A stretch of DNA of 64,000 nt, from NCBI GenBank assembly GCA_017512425.1, contig JAFWGI010000016.1, positions 248,001 through 312,000 on the forward strand, read 5' to 3'. This DNA comes from Hyphomicrobium sp. (lineage in GTDB: Bacteria; Pseudomonadota; Alphaproteobacteria; Rhizobiales; Hyphomicrobiaceae). The notes beneath the pieces are model-generated. The model ran no database searches. It worked only from the letters and a program-made list of their open reading frames with translations, and was not told the origin of the DNA. The position numbers and the translations under genes were made by a program. This document shows positions 12,828 through 21,212 of the stretch, piece by piece; position 1 is the first letter of the stretch; each line of letters begins with the position of its first letter.

Positions 12828-13456
12828 AATGCAATGAGCTTAAAGCCCGTCTGGAACGCTTAGCACCGCTATGGTCGCTTTCGGGAGGGGCCACGCCACC
12901 GACCCTATTCCAATTCATACGCATGCTAGACGCTACGCCAAACGAAACGATAGCTAAGTTTTCGTCCTTGATCACGAACGTTACGAAAAATGAGATGCAC
13001 ACTTCATCACGCGCGGTTCAAGACATTACGATACTCGTAGAATCTCTTGCGAGTGCACTTGACGGAAGTGCGGTAGCCAAGGATCTGGAAAAGTTGTTGC
13101 CTGCGTTGCGCACGCAGTCCTCGACAAGTGTGGATGACCTTGTCGAGGCATTAAGTGCGAAAAGGAAAACTAAGAGTAAGCCGCCGCCTGCTGAAGCAGC
13201 TCAGGAAGTGGTACAAAGGCATTGCCGCGCGCTTGAAACGGCACTTGGGGACGAAGCTGGATTCGCGGCGGCCTATAGCAACTTACAGAATGATCCGGAC
13301 GTCGCACTTGCTGAGCTAATCGCTTTGGCGCGGCAGTTTGGATTCGCGCCCGCAAAGACCAAAAAGTCAGCGCTCCAAAAAATATTGGCGCGCCAGCAAA
13401 CGCTCATGACCAGTCGAGCAAAACATTCTGCAACGGCTGGCCGCGTCGCAGGCTAG
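12824..13456 (+). CDS. Uncharacterised protein coupled to the ParA-like gene
   Basis: 210 residues, no signal peptide or membrane segment. It is mostly helical: residues ~1-100 contain EDLEKLLPAL-like amphipathic helices, a Lys/Pro linker (KRKTKSKPPPAE) lies at ~130-137, and a second helical block is followed by a basic C-terminus. I do not recognise a domain. The start ATG shares bases with the TGA that ends the shifted frame of the preceding ATPase gene (ATGA, 12824-12827), so the two are translationally coupled and likely function together. Surrounding genes are housekeeping, so the pair looks inserted. Confidence 0.7.
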   Translation: MKCNELKARLERLAPLWSLSGGATPPTLFQFIRMLDATPNETIAKFSSLITNVTKNEMHTSSRAVQDITILVESLASALDGSAVAKDLEKLLPALRTQSSTSVDDLVEALSAKRKTKSKPPPAEAAQEVVQRHCRALETALGDEAGFAAAYSNLQNDPDVALAELIALARQFGFAPAKTKKSALQKILARQQTLMTSRAKHSATAGRVAG

Positions 13457-13501
13457 TGCTTGGCGCAATCCGCCGATTCAGCTTTTACGACAGAGCGCCG
13501 C

Positions 13502-14236
13502 CTACGCCTTCGTCCCTCGAAACCCTGTCGCGAGCACATAAAGCTCGGCGCTGTCTGAGCGGCTGGCGGGCGGCTTTACGTGGCGCACGACGGCGAAGTT
13601 GGTCTTGAGCAGCGTCAGCAATTCCTTTTCGGTGCCGCCCTGGAACACTTTGCACAGGAACACGCCGCCGGGCGACAAAACGTCGATCGCGAACAGAGCC
13701 GCCTGCTCGGCGAGATCCATGATGCGCAAGTGATCGGTCTTGCTGTGGCCGACCGTCGGCGCCGCCATATCGGAAAGCACGACGTCGGCCGCGCCGTCGC
13801 GGAGCTTCGATTTCAAAAGCGGCTCGGCGCTCGCGTCGGTAAAGTCGAGTTCGAGAATGTCGACGCCCGGGATCGGCTCGACGCCAAGGTAGTCGATCGC
13901 GATCACCTGCCCCTTGCCTTCGAGCGACTTGACGACGCCGGCCGCGATCTGCGACCAGCCGCCCGGCGCCGCGCCCAAATCGATGATGCGCTGGCCGGAT
14001 TTCAAAATCTTGTAGCGCGCATCGATCTCCTTGAGCTTGTAGGCCGCGCGCGAGCGCATGCCGTCGCGCTTCGACTGCGTCACATAGGGATCGTTCAACT
14101 GCCGTTCGAGCCAGCGCGCCGAAGACGCCGAGCGCTTGCGCGCCGTCTTGACGTTGACGCGCATATCGCGCTGTCCGCCGGACAAACTCGATCCCTTGGC
14201 CCCGCCGCCGCCCTTGCCCGCCGCCTTTTTGGCCAT
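13502..14236 (-). CDS. rlmE: 23S rRNA (uridine-2'-O)-methyltransferase RlmE/FtsJ
   Basis: 244 residues. A Lys/Gly-rich N-terminal extension precedes the FtsJ domain: SRAAYKLKEID has the catalytic Lys, DLGAAPGGWSQIAAG binds SAM, VLSDMAAPTVGHSKTDH carries the catalytic Asp, and VFLCKVFQGG the second Lys. It methylates U2552 of 23S rRNA (E. coli numbering). The ATG at 14236 overlaps the ppx stop (TGATG), indicating translational coupling; the longer frame into ppx is a shadow. ppx-rlmE is a common pairing in alphaproteobacteria. Confidence 0.93.
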   Translation of the reverse strand: MAKKAAGKGGGGAKGSSLSGGQRDMRVNVKTARKRSASSARWLERQLNDPYVTQSKRDGMRSRAAYKLKEIDARYKILKSGQRIIDLGAAPGGWSQIAAGVVKSLEGKGQVIAIDYLGVEPIPGVDILELDFTDASAEPLLKSKLRDGAADVVLSDMAAPTVGHSKTDHLRIMDLAEQAALFAIDVLSPGGVFLCKVFQGGTEKELLTLLKTNFAVVRHVKPPASRSDSAELYVLATGFRGTKA

Positions 14237-15555
14237 CAGCCGTGCCGTCCTTGATTGCGGCCGCCGCGGCGCCGGCGGCGCCCAGCGCGCCAAACGCCGT
14301 CTTCCATCATCAGTGTCGTCAGAATGCCTTCGCGCAATCCGCGATCGGCGACGCGCAAACGCTCGGCCGGCCAAAGCCGCAGGATCGCTTCGAGGATCGC
14401 GCATCCGGCGAGCACGAGGTCGGCGCGTTCGCGTCCGATGCAGGGCTCAGCGATACGTTCGTCGTAGGTTTGTCCGAGCAGCCGCCCGGTGATCTGTTCG
14501 ATCTCCGGCACCTTCAGCCAAATGCCGTCGACCTGATTGCGGTCGTACCGCGGCAGGCCGAGCAGAATACCGGCGATTGTCGTGACCGTGCCGGAGGTGC
14601 CGAGCAAATGCACCTGACGCCCATTGAGGCGTTCGCGGAACGTGTGCGCGGCTTCAAACGGCGCAAGCAGGTCCTGCACCGCCGACACCATTGCTTCGAA
14701 ACTGCCGGGCGTGACGTTGCGGCCGTCGAAACGTTCTGCCAGCGTCACGACGCCAACCGGGAGCGACGTCCACGCGACGATCGCGGCGTCGGCGTTGATG
14801 CGTTGGTTGGCCGTGCCGCGGCGCGCGGCCGGTTGCGTCAGATCCAGCCATATGATTTCCGATGATCCACCGCCGATATCGAACACAAGGACGTAGTCGG
14901 CGGCTGGATCGACAAGCGTCGCGCATCCCGAGACCGCGAGTTTGGCTTCCGTTTCGGGCGTCAAAATTTCAAGTGACAGGCCGGTCGTGCTTTGCACGCG
15001 GCTGATGAATTCGGCGCCGTTGCCGGCAACGCGGCAGGCTTGCGTTGCGACCATGCGCGCGCGCGACACGCCGTGACGCTCTAGTTTCCCGGCGCAGACT
15101 TTCAGCGCCTCGAGCGTCCGGCTCATGGCCAGTTCCGAGAGCGCGCCGGATTGGCTGACACCTTCGCCAAGACGAATGATGCGCGAAAAGGCGTCGACGA
15201 CGCGAAATCCGCGGCGCGAAGGGCGCGCAAGCAGCAAGCGGCAATTGTTCGTGCCGAGATCGAGCGCGCCGTAGACCGGCCCGTCAAATCCTGTCGGCGG
15301 TTGTGAATGTTGAGCCGCAGAGCGTTGGCTCGATGCGGATTCGCCCTGTTTGGCGGTGTGTGACCCTTGAGCGCCGAAGGGCGCGGGCGGGCCGAAATCT
15401 TCCGGCTTCACTGCGTAATCTCCAGGGCTTGGTCTGACGCCAGTACCCCAGTGGGGCGCCGGCGCACTCTTCAAGCCGGTGTCTGGACCTAAGTTGGGGC
15501 AGAGTTTAACAGCTTGAGCCGGGACGTCGAGCCGTAATGCCATCGCGATGTGCAT
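14236..15555 (-). CDS. ppx: Exopolyphosphatase / pppGpp phosphohydrolase family
   Basis: 439 residues of the Ppx/GppA family, acting on polyphosphate or pppGpp. After an ~95-residue low-complexity lead, the ASKHA fold begins with VYGALDLGTNNCRLLLA (phosphate 1) and continues with VFDIGGGSSEIIW (phosphate 2) and LLGTSGTVTTIAGI. An alternative start ATG lies at 15543. The start region faces the divergent M15 peptidase gene, so the two share a short promoter region. It is coupled to rlmE by a 1-base overlap. Confidence 0.9.
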   Translation of the reverse strand: MHIAMALRLDVPAQAVKLCPNLGPDTGLKSAPAPHWGTGVRPSPGDYAVKPEDFGPPAPFGAQGSHTAKQGESASSQRSAAQHSQPPTGFDGPVYGALDLGTNNCRLLLARPSRRGFRVVDAFSRIIRLGEGVSQSGALSELAMSRTLEALKVCAGKLERHGVSRARMVATQACRVAGNGAEFISRVQSTTGLSLEILTPETEAKLAVSGCATLVDPAADYVLVFDIGGGSSEIIWLDLTQPAARRGTANQRINADAAIVAWTSLPVGVVTLAERFDGRNVTPGSFEAMVSAVQDLLAPFEAAHTFRERLNGRQVHLLGTSGTVTTIAGILLGLPRYDRNQVDGIWLKVPEIEQITGRLLGQTYDERIAEPCIGRERADLVLAGCAILEAILRLWPAERLRVADRGLREGILTTLMMEDGVWRAGRRRRRGGRNQGRHG

Positions 15556-15599
15556 TCTGCGGCGTTAATGGTTTTTGCCCGCGCAAACAGGAGCTTTTT

Positions 15600-16436
15600 G
15601 TGGGTGTGACGTGGTGGAGCGGATTAATCGCGCGATGCGGTGTCGTACTTTGGGCGATTGTTGCGACAGGCGGCACGCGCGCAGGCAACGCTGCTGATTC
15701 TTCCGAGATCGCGCGCCGTCTCGTCGCGGGCTATCCTGGCATCATTAAAAGCGTCGATGGAAACGCCGTAGTATTCGCAGACGGGACAAGGCTGCCGCTC
15801 GACGACGGAAGCGGCACGAAAGCGTTCGCCGACTGGCTTTCGAAACCTGATATCGAAGACATGTTCCGCCTTGCCTATCCGGCGGGCGCAGCCGCCATCG
15901 CGCCTGCCAGCGGATTCGATCCAGGACGCGCGCGCAACGGGGCCTTCTTCGCAAAGGTCTATGGCGATTGCCGCCAGCGCCAGGTTGCGAACAAACTCGT
16001 CAGCGTGCGCTGGCTTCCAAAAAAATACGGCCGGGCGATCAAAGTGACAACGGTCAACGGTGTCGCCGAGAAGCTCACGGCCGTCAGCGCCGAACTCGAC
16101 AGACTGCCGGCGCGGTTCGACCGTTTCCTGTATCCGATTGGCGGGACGTACGTCTGCCGCACGATTGCGGGAACGGATGCGCCGTCCGCGCATGGGTACG
16201 GCATCGCCATGGATATCGCCGTCAAGCCGGCGCATTACTGGCGGTGGCCGACAGTGCCGGCCGACGGCAACGTCGTCTATCGCAACGCCATACCGATGGA
16301 GATCGTGTCGGTTTTCGAGAAGCATGGCTTTATCTGGGGCGGGCGCTGGTATCATCACGACACCATGCATTTCGAATACCGGCCAGAACTGTTGCCGGTG
16401 GCGGCGAGACAGCCCGGCGGCTCAGTTGCGAAATAA
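15600..16436 (+). CDS. M15 family D-Ala-D-Ala carboxypeptidase-like protein
   Basis: 278 residues from GTG 15600, chosen because AGGAG (15589-15593) lies 6 bases upstream and the product then begins with a signal peptide ending ATGGTRAGNA. The C-terminal half carries M15 (VanY/DD-carboxypeptidase) zinc motifs: SAHGYGIAMDIAV supplies His and Asp, and HHDTMHFEYRPELL supplies the catalytic Glu/His region. It probably trims peptidoglycan in the periplasm. A longer frame from 15537 overlaps ppx and lacks a ribosome binding site. Exact substrate is unknown. Confidence 0.82.
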   Translation: MGVTWWSGLIARCGVVLWAIVATGGTRAGNAADSSEIARRLVAGYPGIIKSVDGNAVVFADGTRLPLDDGSGTKAFADWLSKPDIEDMFRLAYPAGAAAIAPASGFDPGRARNGAFFAKVYGDCRQRQVANKLVSVRWLPKKYGRAIKVTTVNGVAEKLTAVSAELDRLPARFDRFLYPIGGTYVCRTIAGTDAPSAHGYGIAMDIAVKPAHYWRWPTVPADGNVVYRNAIPMEIVSVFEKHGFIWGGRWYHHDTMHFEYRPELLPVAARQPGGSVAK

Positions 16437-16622
16437 CCGCGCGCAATCCCCGATAGGAGGCCGAATGGAGCGCTTGTTCACCGGATTCGGCCTGCGTCGC
16501 AGCCTTGGTCTCCGGCGAAACCTCTAGGCAACAGGGGTCGGCAGACCGGCGCTTGCAATCAGGGGCGGCCACGGGTAGAAGGCGGTTTCGCTGCCGCCTT
16601 CGGGCCAGCCGATCCTGAGCTT

Positions 16623-16696
16623 TGGGGGATCGTCTAATGGTAGGACTGCAGACTCTGACTCTGCCTGTCTAGGTTCGAATCCTAGTCCCCCAGCCA
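16623..16696 (+). tRNA. tRNA-Gln (CTG anticodon)
   Basis: Full cloverleaf of 74 bases with encoded CCA. Acceptor stem TGGGGGA (16623-16629) pairs with TCCCCCA (16686-16692), then discriminator G and CCA. The anticodon stem GCAGA/TCTGC encloses loop CTCTGAC, giving anticodon CTG, which reads CAG (Gln). T-arm CTAGG-TTCGAAT-CCTAG. Its 3' half is repeated in degenerate form at 26209-26254, so it is the integration target of the elements to its right. Confidence 0.95.
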
Positions 16697-16903
16697 CCGT
16701 CTAACTCATTGATATAGCTGCATATTTTGCGTTTTCCGTGGGTGGAAATTTAGCGTGTTTTCCGCGCCTTGTCGACGTTGGTTTTCCGCTCCCGTAGGCC
16801 ACGCCAGTCTCTCAACGACGATCCTCGCCTCATTGCGCGTTTTATCTCTGAGGGCCTTTTTCGGCCGGTCAGACTCGCATCGTTTTTGGGTCTTTCCGGG
16901 GCG

Positions 16904-18601
16904 CTATCGTGTCTCGAGACCGAGGGCGGCCCGCTGGAGCTGCCAGTCGTGCGGCAGGTCTTTGCAGAGAGAGACGAGGCGTGCGGCTGTGAGCGCCTCG
17001 GGCTGTCGTCCATCAAAAAGGTCCTTGACGATACCAGGCGCCAGATAGGTGAGCCGCATGTGCGCCGATAGATAGTCCCGCTTGACACCCAACCGTTGCG
17101 CGAGCGCATCGATGGTCGCGTCACGCCCCGACATCAAGGCATCGCGGGTCGCAAACGCATTCCGGAGCAGTGCAACCATCTGTCTGTCAGGTTTGGAGGC
17201 CCTGCCGCCACCAACAATCAATCGAACACCCTTTCCTGCGCGACGCAGTTTGGCTTCGGCACGGATTTCGATTGCGTCGGGACGATCTTCCGGCGGTTGG
17301 CGATATGCATCACCCAACAACGTCTTTGCAATTGCTTGCCTGTCGACACTGACAACGACTTCATCAGGACGCACGCACACCCGCTCGACAATCGTTCGGA
17401 CCAGTTCGCGGACCTTAAGCGACGGCAGAGCTGCCCAGCTGCTGGAGAGTTCAACGGCTTTCGCAAGCGCCGAACGCAGCGTGACGGCATCAACGACGAT
17501 AATCGATATCGCCTCACTGACGTCCTGTTCTGATGCCAAGTATTTGCGAAGCCGATCGAGGACAAGTGCTTCAACGTCACCGGCCGGGGCGCGCAACCCG
17601 TTGTCATAAGGAGTGCGCGTGCCGGTTATGAGGGCGGACGAGACGTAGTATCGATAGCGGCGCCCCTTCTTCACTGCATGCGTTGGCGTCATGCGCTGGC
17701 CGCTGCCGTCCACGATCAGTCCAGCCAGCAGGCTCGGCTCTTCTGCGGTCGCACCTATCGCTCGGGCCTGTCGATTGCCGGCGAGTTTTGCTTGGACCAC
17801 CTGCCAAAGCTCGGCGTCGATGATCGCTTCGTGCTGCCCGGGGTAGACCTTGCCCTTGTGTCCAATCTCACCCCTGTAGATCGGATTCTGCAGCAAGGTA
17901 TAGAGTGCGCCACGAGAGAACCGGTTGCCACCGGCAAGAACGCCACCAGCGCCTTGCCGGCGCTTACTCACGATGCCAAGCCCGGCCAGTTCCTCCGTGA
18001 GTGTCCGGACCGATCCCAGTTCCGCGTAGCGCCGGAAGATCAAGCGAACCGTCTCGGCTTCGGCGTCGTTGACAATCAGCTTTCGATCCCTGACGTCATA
18101 TCCGAGCGGAACGTTACCGCCCATCCACATGCCCTTGGCCTTCGAGGCGGCGATCTTGTCCCGAATTCGCTCGCCCGCGATCTCACGCTCAAACTGGGCA
18201 AATGAGAGCAGCATGTTGAGCGTGAGCCGGCCCATCGACGTCGTGGTGTTGAACTGCTGCGTCACCGAGACGAACGAGGCACTGTGCGCGTCGAGCACGT
18301 CGACGATCTTGGCGAAATCCGCCAGCGAGCGTGTCAGCCGATCGACCTTGTAGACGACTACGATCTGAACCTTGCCGGACTCGATATCGGTGAGGAGCCG
18401 CTGAAGTGCCGGTCGCTCCATTGTTCCTCCCGACAATCCACCGTCGTCGTAGAGGTCACGCACGGCCACCCACCCGGCGTGTTTCTGACTTATGATGAAG
18501 GCCTCACACGCTTCGCGCTGCGCATCGAGCGAGTTGAACTCTTTCTCGAGCCCCTCGTCGGAAGACTTTCGCGTGTAGATGGCGCAGTTCAGCCGTTTCA
18601 T
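16904..18601 (-). CDS. Large serine recombinase (integrase), copy 1
   Basis: 565 residues. The N-terminal resolvase domain begins AIYTRKSSDEG with the likely nucleophile Ser13; other family residues are YDDGGLSGGTMERPALQRL and VYKVDRLTRSLADF. A recombinase domain (~160-280, PLGYDV, RGALYTLLQNPIYRG) and a C-terminal part follow. The zinc-ribbon cysteines usual after this domain are absent. It probably integrates and excises the element at tRNA-Gln, reading away from it. It shares ATGA with the 65-aa gene upstream, and has a close paralogue at 26461-28158. Confidence 0.93.
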   Translation of the reverse strand: MKRLNCAIYTRKSSDEGLEKEFNSLDAQREACEAFIISQKHAGWVAVRDLYDDGGLSGGTMERPALQRLLTDIESGKVQIVVVYKVDRLTRSLADFAKIVDVLDAHSASFVSVTQQFNTTTSMGRLTLNMLLSFAQFEREIAGERIRDKIAASKAKGMWMGGNVPLGYDVRDRKLIVNDAEAETVRLIFRRYAELGSVRTLTEELAGLGIVSKRRQGAGGVLAGGNRFSRGALYTLLQNPIYRGEIGHKGKVYPGQHEAIIDAELWQVVQAKLAGNRQARAIGATAEEPSLLAGLIVDGSGQRMTPTHAVKKGRRYRYYVSSALITGTRTPYDNGLRAPAGDVEALVLDRLRKYLASEQDVSEAISIIVVDAVTLRSALAKAVELSSSWAALPSLKVRELVRTIVERVCVRPDEVVVSVDRQAIAKTLLGDAYRQPPEDRPDAIEIRAEAKLRRAGKGVRLIVGGGRASKPDRQMVALLRNAFATRDALMSGRDATIDALAQRLGVKRDYLSAHMRLTYLAPGIVKDLFDGRQPEALTAARLVSLCKDLPHDWQLQRAALGLETR

Positions 18602-18795
18602 TGGAGGCGCCCCTCCAAACTGCTAAGGCGCTTTCGAATGCGGTATGTCGCTTTCGTGAGAAGCTTGAATTGACGGCGCCCATCATCGAGGTGATTGACG
18701 CCTTGGCCGGCAGACGCGACCAGCACCGCGTCCTCAAACAGGCCCGTCAGGTCAGCGAACGCCCGTCGCACGGCATTCAGATCAGCGTCAGCCAT
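18598..18795 (-). CDS. Conserved 65-aa protein between DUF2924 and recombinase, copy 1
   Basis: 65 residues from ATG 18795 (MADADLNAVRRAFADLTGLF...), helical with a basic C-terminus. Its stop overlaps the recombinase start by ATGA, and its start overlaps the DUF2924 end by 8 bases, so it is embedded in a coupled operon. The same protein occurs at 28155-28352 with changes concentrated in the second half, which supports real coding. Function unknown; a directionality or accessory factor is a guess based only on position. Confidence 0.75.
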   Translation of the reverse strand: MADADLNAVRRAFADLTGLFEDAVLVASAGQGVNHLDDGRRQFKLLTKATYRIRKRLSSLEGRLQ

Positions 18796-19240
18796 CGCCC
18801 ACCGCCTTCTTTGAGGTGAGGCCGAAGAACCGCAGGCCGGACCAGTGCGCGCCAGTGATCTCACGGGCGACGACCGAGAGCGACCTGTAGCGCTGACCGC
18901 GCCACTCGACGCCGTCTGCATGAACGAGAACGGTATGCGTCTCGCCGTTCCATTCGCGAACGAGCCGCGTTCCAGGTTTGATCACTGTGCGGGGCGCAGG
19001 GCTACGGTATTGGGCGGATGATGTGTCAGTGTTGGTCAGCTTTAGCAGCAACGACTTGGAGAGGCCGCCGAACGCCCTCTCCTGAATCTTGTAGGTGATG
19101 CCGCGGAGCAGGAGATCACGGGAGAGGCTCTTCGGCGGCTGCATTCCATGAAACCGCCGCCACTCTCCTCGCAGCTCGAAGTTGCTGAGGCCTTCGAGCC
19201 GCGCAATCTCAGCCGCGATGTCGATCGAGGCTGGCTTCAT
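18788..19240 (-). CDS. DUF2924 protein, copy 1
   Basis: 150 residues. Recognised as DUF2924 by IARLEGLSNFELRGEWRR, a PPKSLSRDLLLRGITYKIQE block, then GTRLVREWNGETHTVLV, YRSLSVVAREITGAHWSG and FFGL. Such proteins are nearly always found next to serine recombinases in alphaproteobacterial elements and phages; biochemical role unknown. The C-terminal YRSLSVVAREITG block resembles a small DNA- or protein-binding module. It lies 2 bases from the DUF3489 gene and overlaps the 65-aa gene. Confidence 0.9.
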   Translation of the reverse strand: MKPASIDIAAEIARLEGLSNFELRGEWRRFHGMQPPKSLSRDLLLRGITYKIQERAFGGLSKSLLLKLTNTDTSSAQYRSPAPRTVIKPGTRLVREWNGETHTVLVHADGVEWRGQRYRSLSVVAREITGAHWSGLRFFGLTSKKAVGDG

Positions 19241-19242
19241 GA

Positions 19243-19605
19243 TCAGCGGCCGCGCTTGGTTTCGATACGGTAGCGACGCAGCTCGCCTTCACTCTTCGAA
19301 GACGTGAGCGTGAAGCCCAATTTCTTTTTGACCGTGCCGGCCAGAAATCCGCGCACGCTGTGCTGCTGCCAGCCGGTCGCTTCCATCATGTCCGGAATGG
19401 TTGCGCCGGTGCGCTGGCTAAGCAGCGAGAGAACCCTATCGTGCTTCGTGACACGAGCAGCGTGGATATCGTTGTCGGGATCCGCCTTGCTCGGGTCGGT
19501 GTGCGCCGAGGACGGCTTTCGGGCTGCCTTCTTTTCGCCCTTGGCGAACGTCGCGGGCTTACTTCGTTTGTTGGGGCTCGTGTGGCGGGCTTCAAGCGTC
19601 GTCAT
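19243..19605 (-). CDS. DUF3489 protein, copy 1
   Basis: 120 residues from ATG 19605, preceded by GGAG in a leader shared with copy 2. The N-terminal half is Lys/Pro-rich and disordered. The C-terminal half is the DUF3489 winged-helix-like domain: KHDRVLSLLSQRTGATIPDM, then ATGWQQHSVRGFLAGTVKKK and a final basic RRYRIETKRGR. It likely binds DNA, perhaps regulating the recombinase operon; this is inference. The frame upstream to 19719 covers the leader and is not coding. Confidence 0.88.
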   Translation of the reverse strand: MTTLEARHTSPNKRSKPATFAKGEKKAARKPSSAHTDPSKADPDNDIHAARVTKHDRVLSLLSQRTGATIPDMMEATGWQQHSVRGFLAGTVKKKLGFTLTSSKSEGELRRYRIETKRGR

Positions 19606-19796
19606 GGTGGGCTCCGTGGGTTCAAGGGGCGCCACATCGGCGCTCCCACCACCCAAAGCCCCGCGTTCTGCGAGGCGAGCCTCAAAATTTTTGGTGGCCG
19701 GCAAACCGGCACCTGTCACACCACCAATGCGTCCTTGGCGGCGGAAGTCGAGGGTTGATTTCGCTGCAACCGCACGAATTCGAGAGCGCTAGTTAA
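19606..19796 (-). promoter_or_regulatory. Conserved leader of the DUF3489-DUF2924-recombinase operon, copy 1
   Basis: About 190 bases upstream of the DUF3489 start are conserved with 29168-29357 although they encode no protein. They include a 5-bp hairpin GCGCC-N5-GGCGC (19629-19643) with a varying loop, a GGGTGGTNGGAGCGCC run on the minus strand and the GGAG binding site. It is a candidate promoter with a structured 5' UTR. Confidence 0.55.
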
Positions 19797-19882
19797 AGAA
19801 ATCTATGACCGCTGCCGGGGCGTTAGCGGACGAAACGCAGCCGATAACTCGGCGACGAGTTTGACCCAAAGCGGAAGAAAAC

Positions 19883-19911
19883 GCCCCGCGGAACCTTGTG
19901 CTCCGCGGGGC
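19883..19911 (-). terminator. Terminator of the SRPBCC gene
   Basis: A 10-bp stem GCCCCGCGGA/TCCGCGGGGC (19883-19892, 19902-19911) lies 7 bases after the SRPBCC stop; on the minus strand it is followed by GTTTTCTTCC. Confidence 0.75.
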
Positions 19912-19917
19912 CAAAAA

Positions 19918-20391
19918 TTATTTGGATGTTTTCTCGACCAGGGCATCAAGGCCCGCCGTGTAAACGCCGGTCATGGTCTTGACGGCATCGGCATCGGAAG
20001 CGCCCTTGGCATCAAAGGTGCCGGACCAATCGTACGTCGCACCCTTGTCCTTGGCCACGACCTTCAAAGTCGACTTGTACTTGCTCACCGGCAGCACGCC
20101 GTCCAAAATGATGTAGGTCTGCGTCATGGTCTTGTCGTTCTGCTCGACCAGCTGCTCCAAAATCGTGCCACCGCCCTTCAGATACAGCGTGCGAAGCGTG
20201 GCGCCGTCCTTTTGCGACAGCTCGCATTTCTCAAGCGCTGGATGCCATGCGGAAATTCCGCAGAAATCACCGATCGCGCTCCAAGCCTTTGTTGCGGGCG
20301 CCGGCGTGTCCTTGCTGTAGTGTGCGTCTAGCGCTGCTGCAGAGGTTGCTGAAAGAGCAACCGCGAGCGCGGCCAGCGTAAGTTTTTTCAT
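19918..20391 (-). CDS. Secreted SRPBCC-fold protein
   Basis: 157 residues from ATG 20391 with GGAGG 9 bases upstream. A signal peptide (MKKLTLAALAVALSATSAAA) precedes an SRPBCC/START-like domain of the polyketide cyclase type: KAWSAIGDFCGISAWHPALEKCEL, LKGGGTILEQL and a C-terminal helix. Members often bind hydrophobic ligands; an exported one in this position has no known role. It is monocistronic with its own terminator. Confidence 0.85.
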   Translation of the reverse strand: MKKLTLAALAVALSATSAAALDAHYSKDTPAPATKAWSAIGDFCGISAWHPALEKCELSQKDGATLRTLYLKGGGTILEQLVEQNDKTMTQTYIILDGVLPVSKYKSTLKVVAKDKGATYDWSGTFDAKGASDADAVKTMTGVYTAGLDALVEKTSK

Positions 20392-20525
20392 GTCTTTTCC
20401 TCCAATGCCGCGGCCCATTTTTTGAGCCGACCGTTCACGGCTTTATTCAATGGCGGAGTCAAAGCCTTGCGCGGTCAGACGCAAGAAAGACGTTTGTAAG
20501 AAGTTTGTCAGGCCGCCCGCAGAGG

Positions 20526-21212
20526 CTAGGGATCGAAGCGATAGCCAGTGCCGTGTACGGTCGAGATTATGCGCGGTTCTTTGGGGTTTAACTCGACCTT
20601 ACGCCGCAGCGCGGAGATGAACTGGTCGAGCGCGCGACTGTTGGAGAAATGCTCTTGGCCCCAGCATTCGTCATAGAAATGGTTGCGGCTCACGACCAAC
20701 CGCGGATGCCGGTACAGCAAGTATAAGACCGACACTTCGCGCTGCGTCAGCGAAATTGCCTCTTTGTCCCGATAGGCCCGCAGCGCGCGCGGATCGATCT
20801 TCAGATCGGCCATGATGAAGGTCTCACTGTCATTTCGAGGCTTGATAGATGGCGTCGTCCGGCGGCAAATTGCGCGAATTCGCGCGATGAGTTCGCTGGC
20901 GCCAAACGGCTTGCCCATATAGTCGTCAGCACCCAGTCCGAGACCGCGCACGCGATCGATTTCCTCGTTGCGAGCCGTCAAGAACAAGATCGGCACCCGT
21001 TGGCTGCGCTCGCGGATTTTCTTGCAGGCGTCAAATCCATCGACACCGGGCATTGACACATCAAGAATGCAAAAATCCGGTACGGCTTTGTCAAACGCCG
21101 CAATGGCGCTGGCGCCGCACTCCGCCGTGACCGTGGCGTAGCCCTCAAGCTGCAGAAGTTCTGCCAACCCTTGGCGCAGATTCGCATCATCCTCGGCAAT
21201 GAGCACTAGCAT
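20526..21212 (-). CDS. OmpR/PhoB-family response regulator
   Basis: 228 residues. The receiver domain has the acidic pair EDD at 7-9, phosphoacceptor Asp51 in FCILDVSMPG, Thr79 in LFLTARN and Lys101 in GKPFG. A winged-helix DNA-binding domain fills the C-terminal half (LTQREVSVLYLLYRHP, GTGYRFDP). It overlaps the kinase gene by 7 bases, so the pair is one two-component system. The target genes are unknown; the divergently placed curli locus nearby is one possibility. Confidence 0.94.
   Translation of the reverse strand: MLVLIAEDDANLRQGLAELLQLEGYATVTAECGASAIAAFDKAVPDFCILDVSMPGVDGFDACKKIRERSQRVPILFLTARNEEIDRVRGLGLGADDYMGKPFGASELIARIRAICRRTTPSIKPRNDSETFIMADLKIDPRALRAYRDKEAISLTQREVSVLYLLYRHPRLVVSRNHFYDECWGQEHFSNSRALDQFISALRRKVELNPKEPRIISTVHGTGYRFDP

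Larger units (their letters stand above)
16651..19796. repeat. Copy 1 of the 3.1-kb integration module (direct repeat)
   Basis: From the tRNA anticodon loop through the recombinase, 65-aa gene, DUF2924, DUF3489 and leader, this stretch is repeated in the same order, orientation and spacing at 26209-29357. Similarity extends into noncoding DNA (16697-16903 against 26255-26460), so it is a duplicated module or two related elements, not just homologous genes. Confidence 0.85.

Noticed and set aside
16465..16527. 20-codon ORF (ATG 16465) with a strong AGGAGG site just before tRNA-Gln
   Set aside because: Too short and Arg/Leu-rich, with no sign of conservation. It could be a leader peptide, but nothing supports it beyond the binding site.
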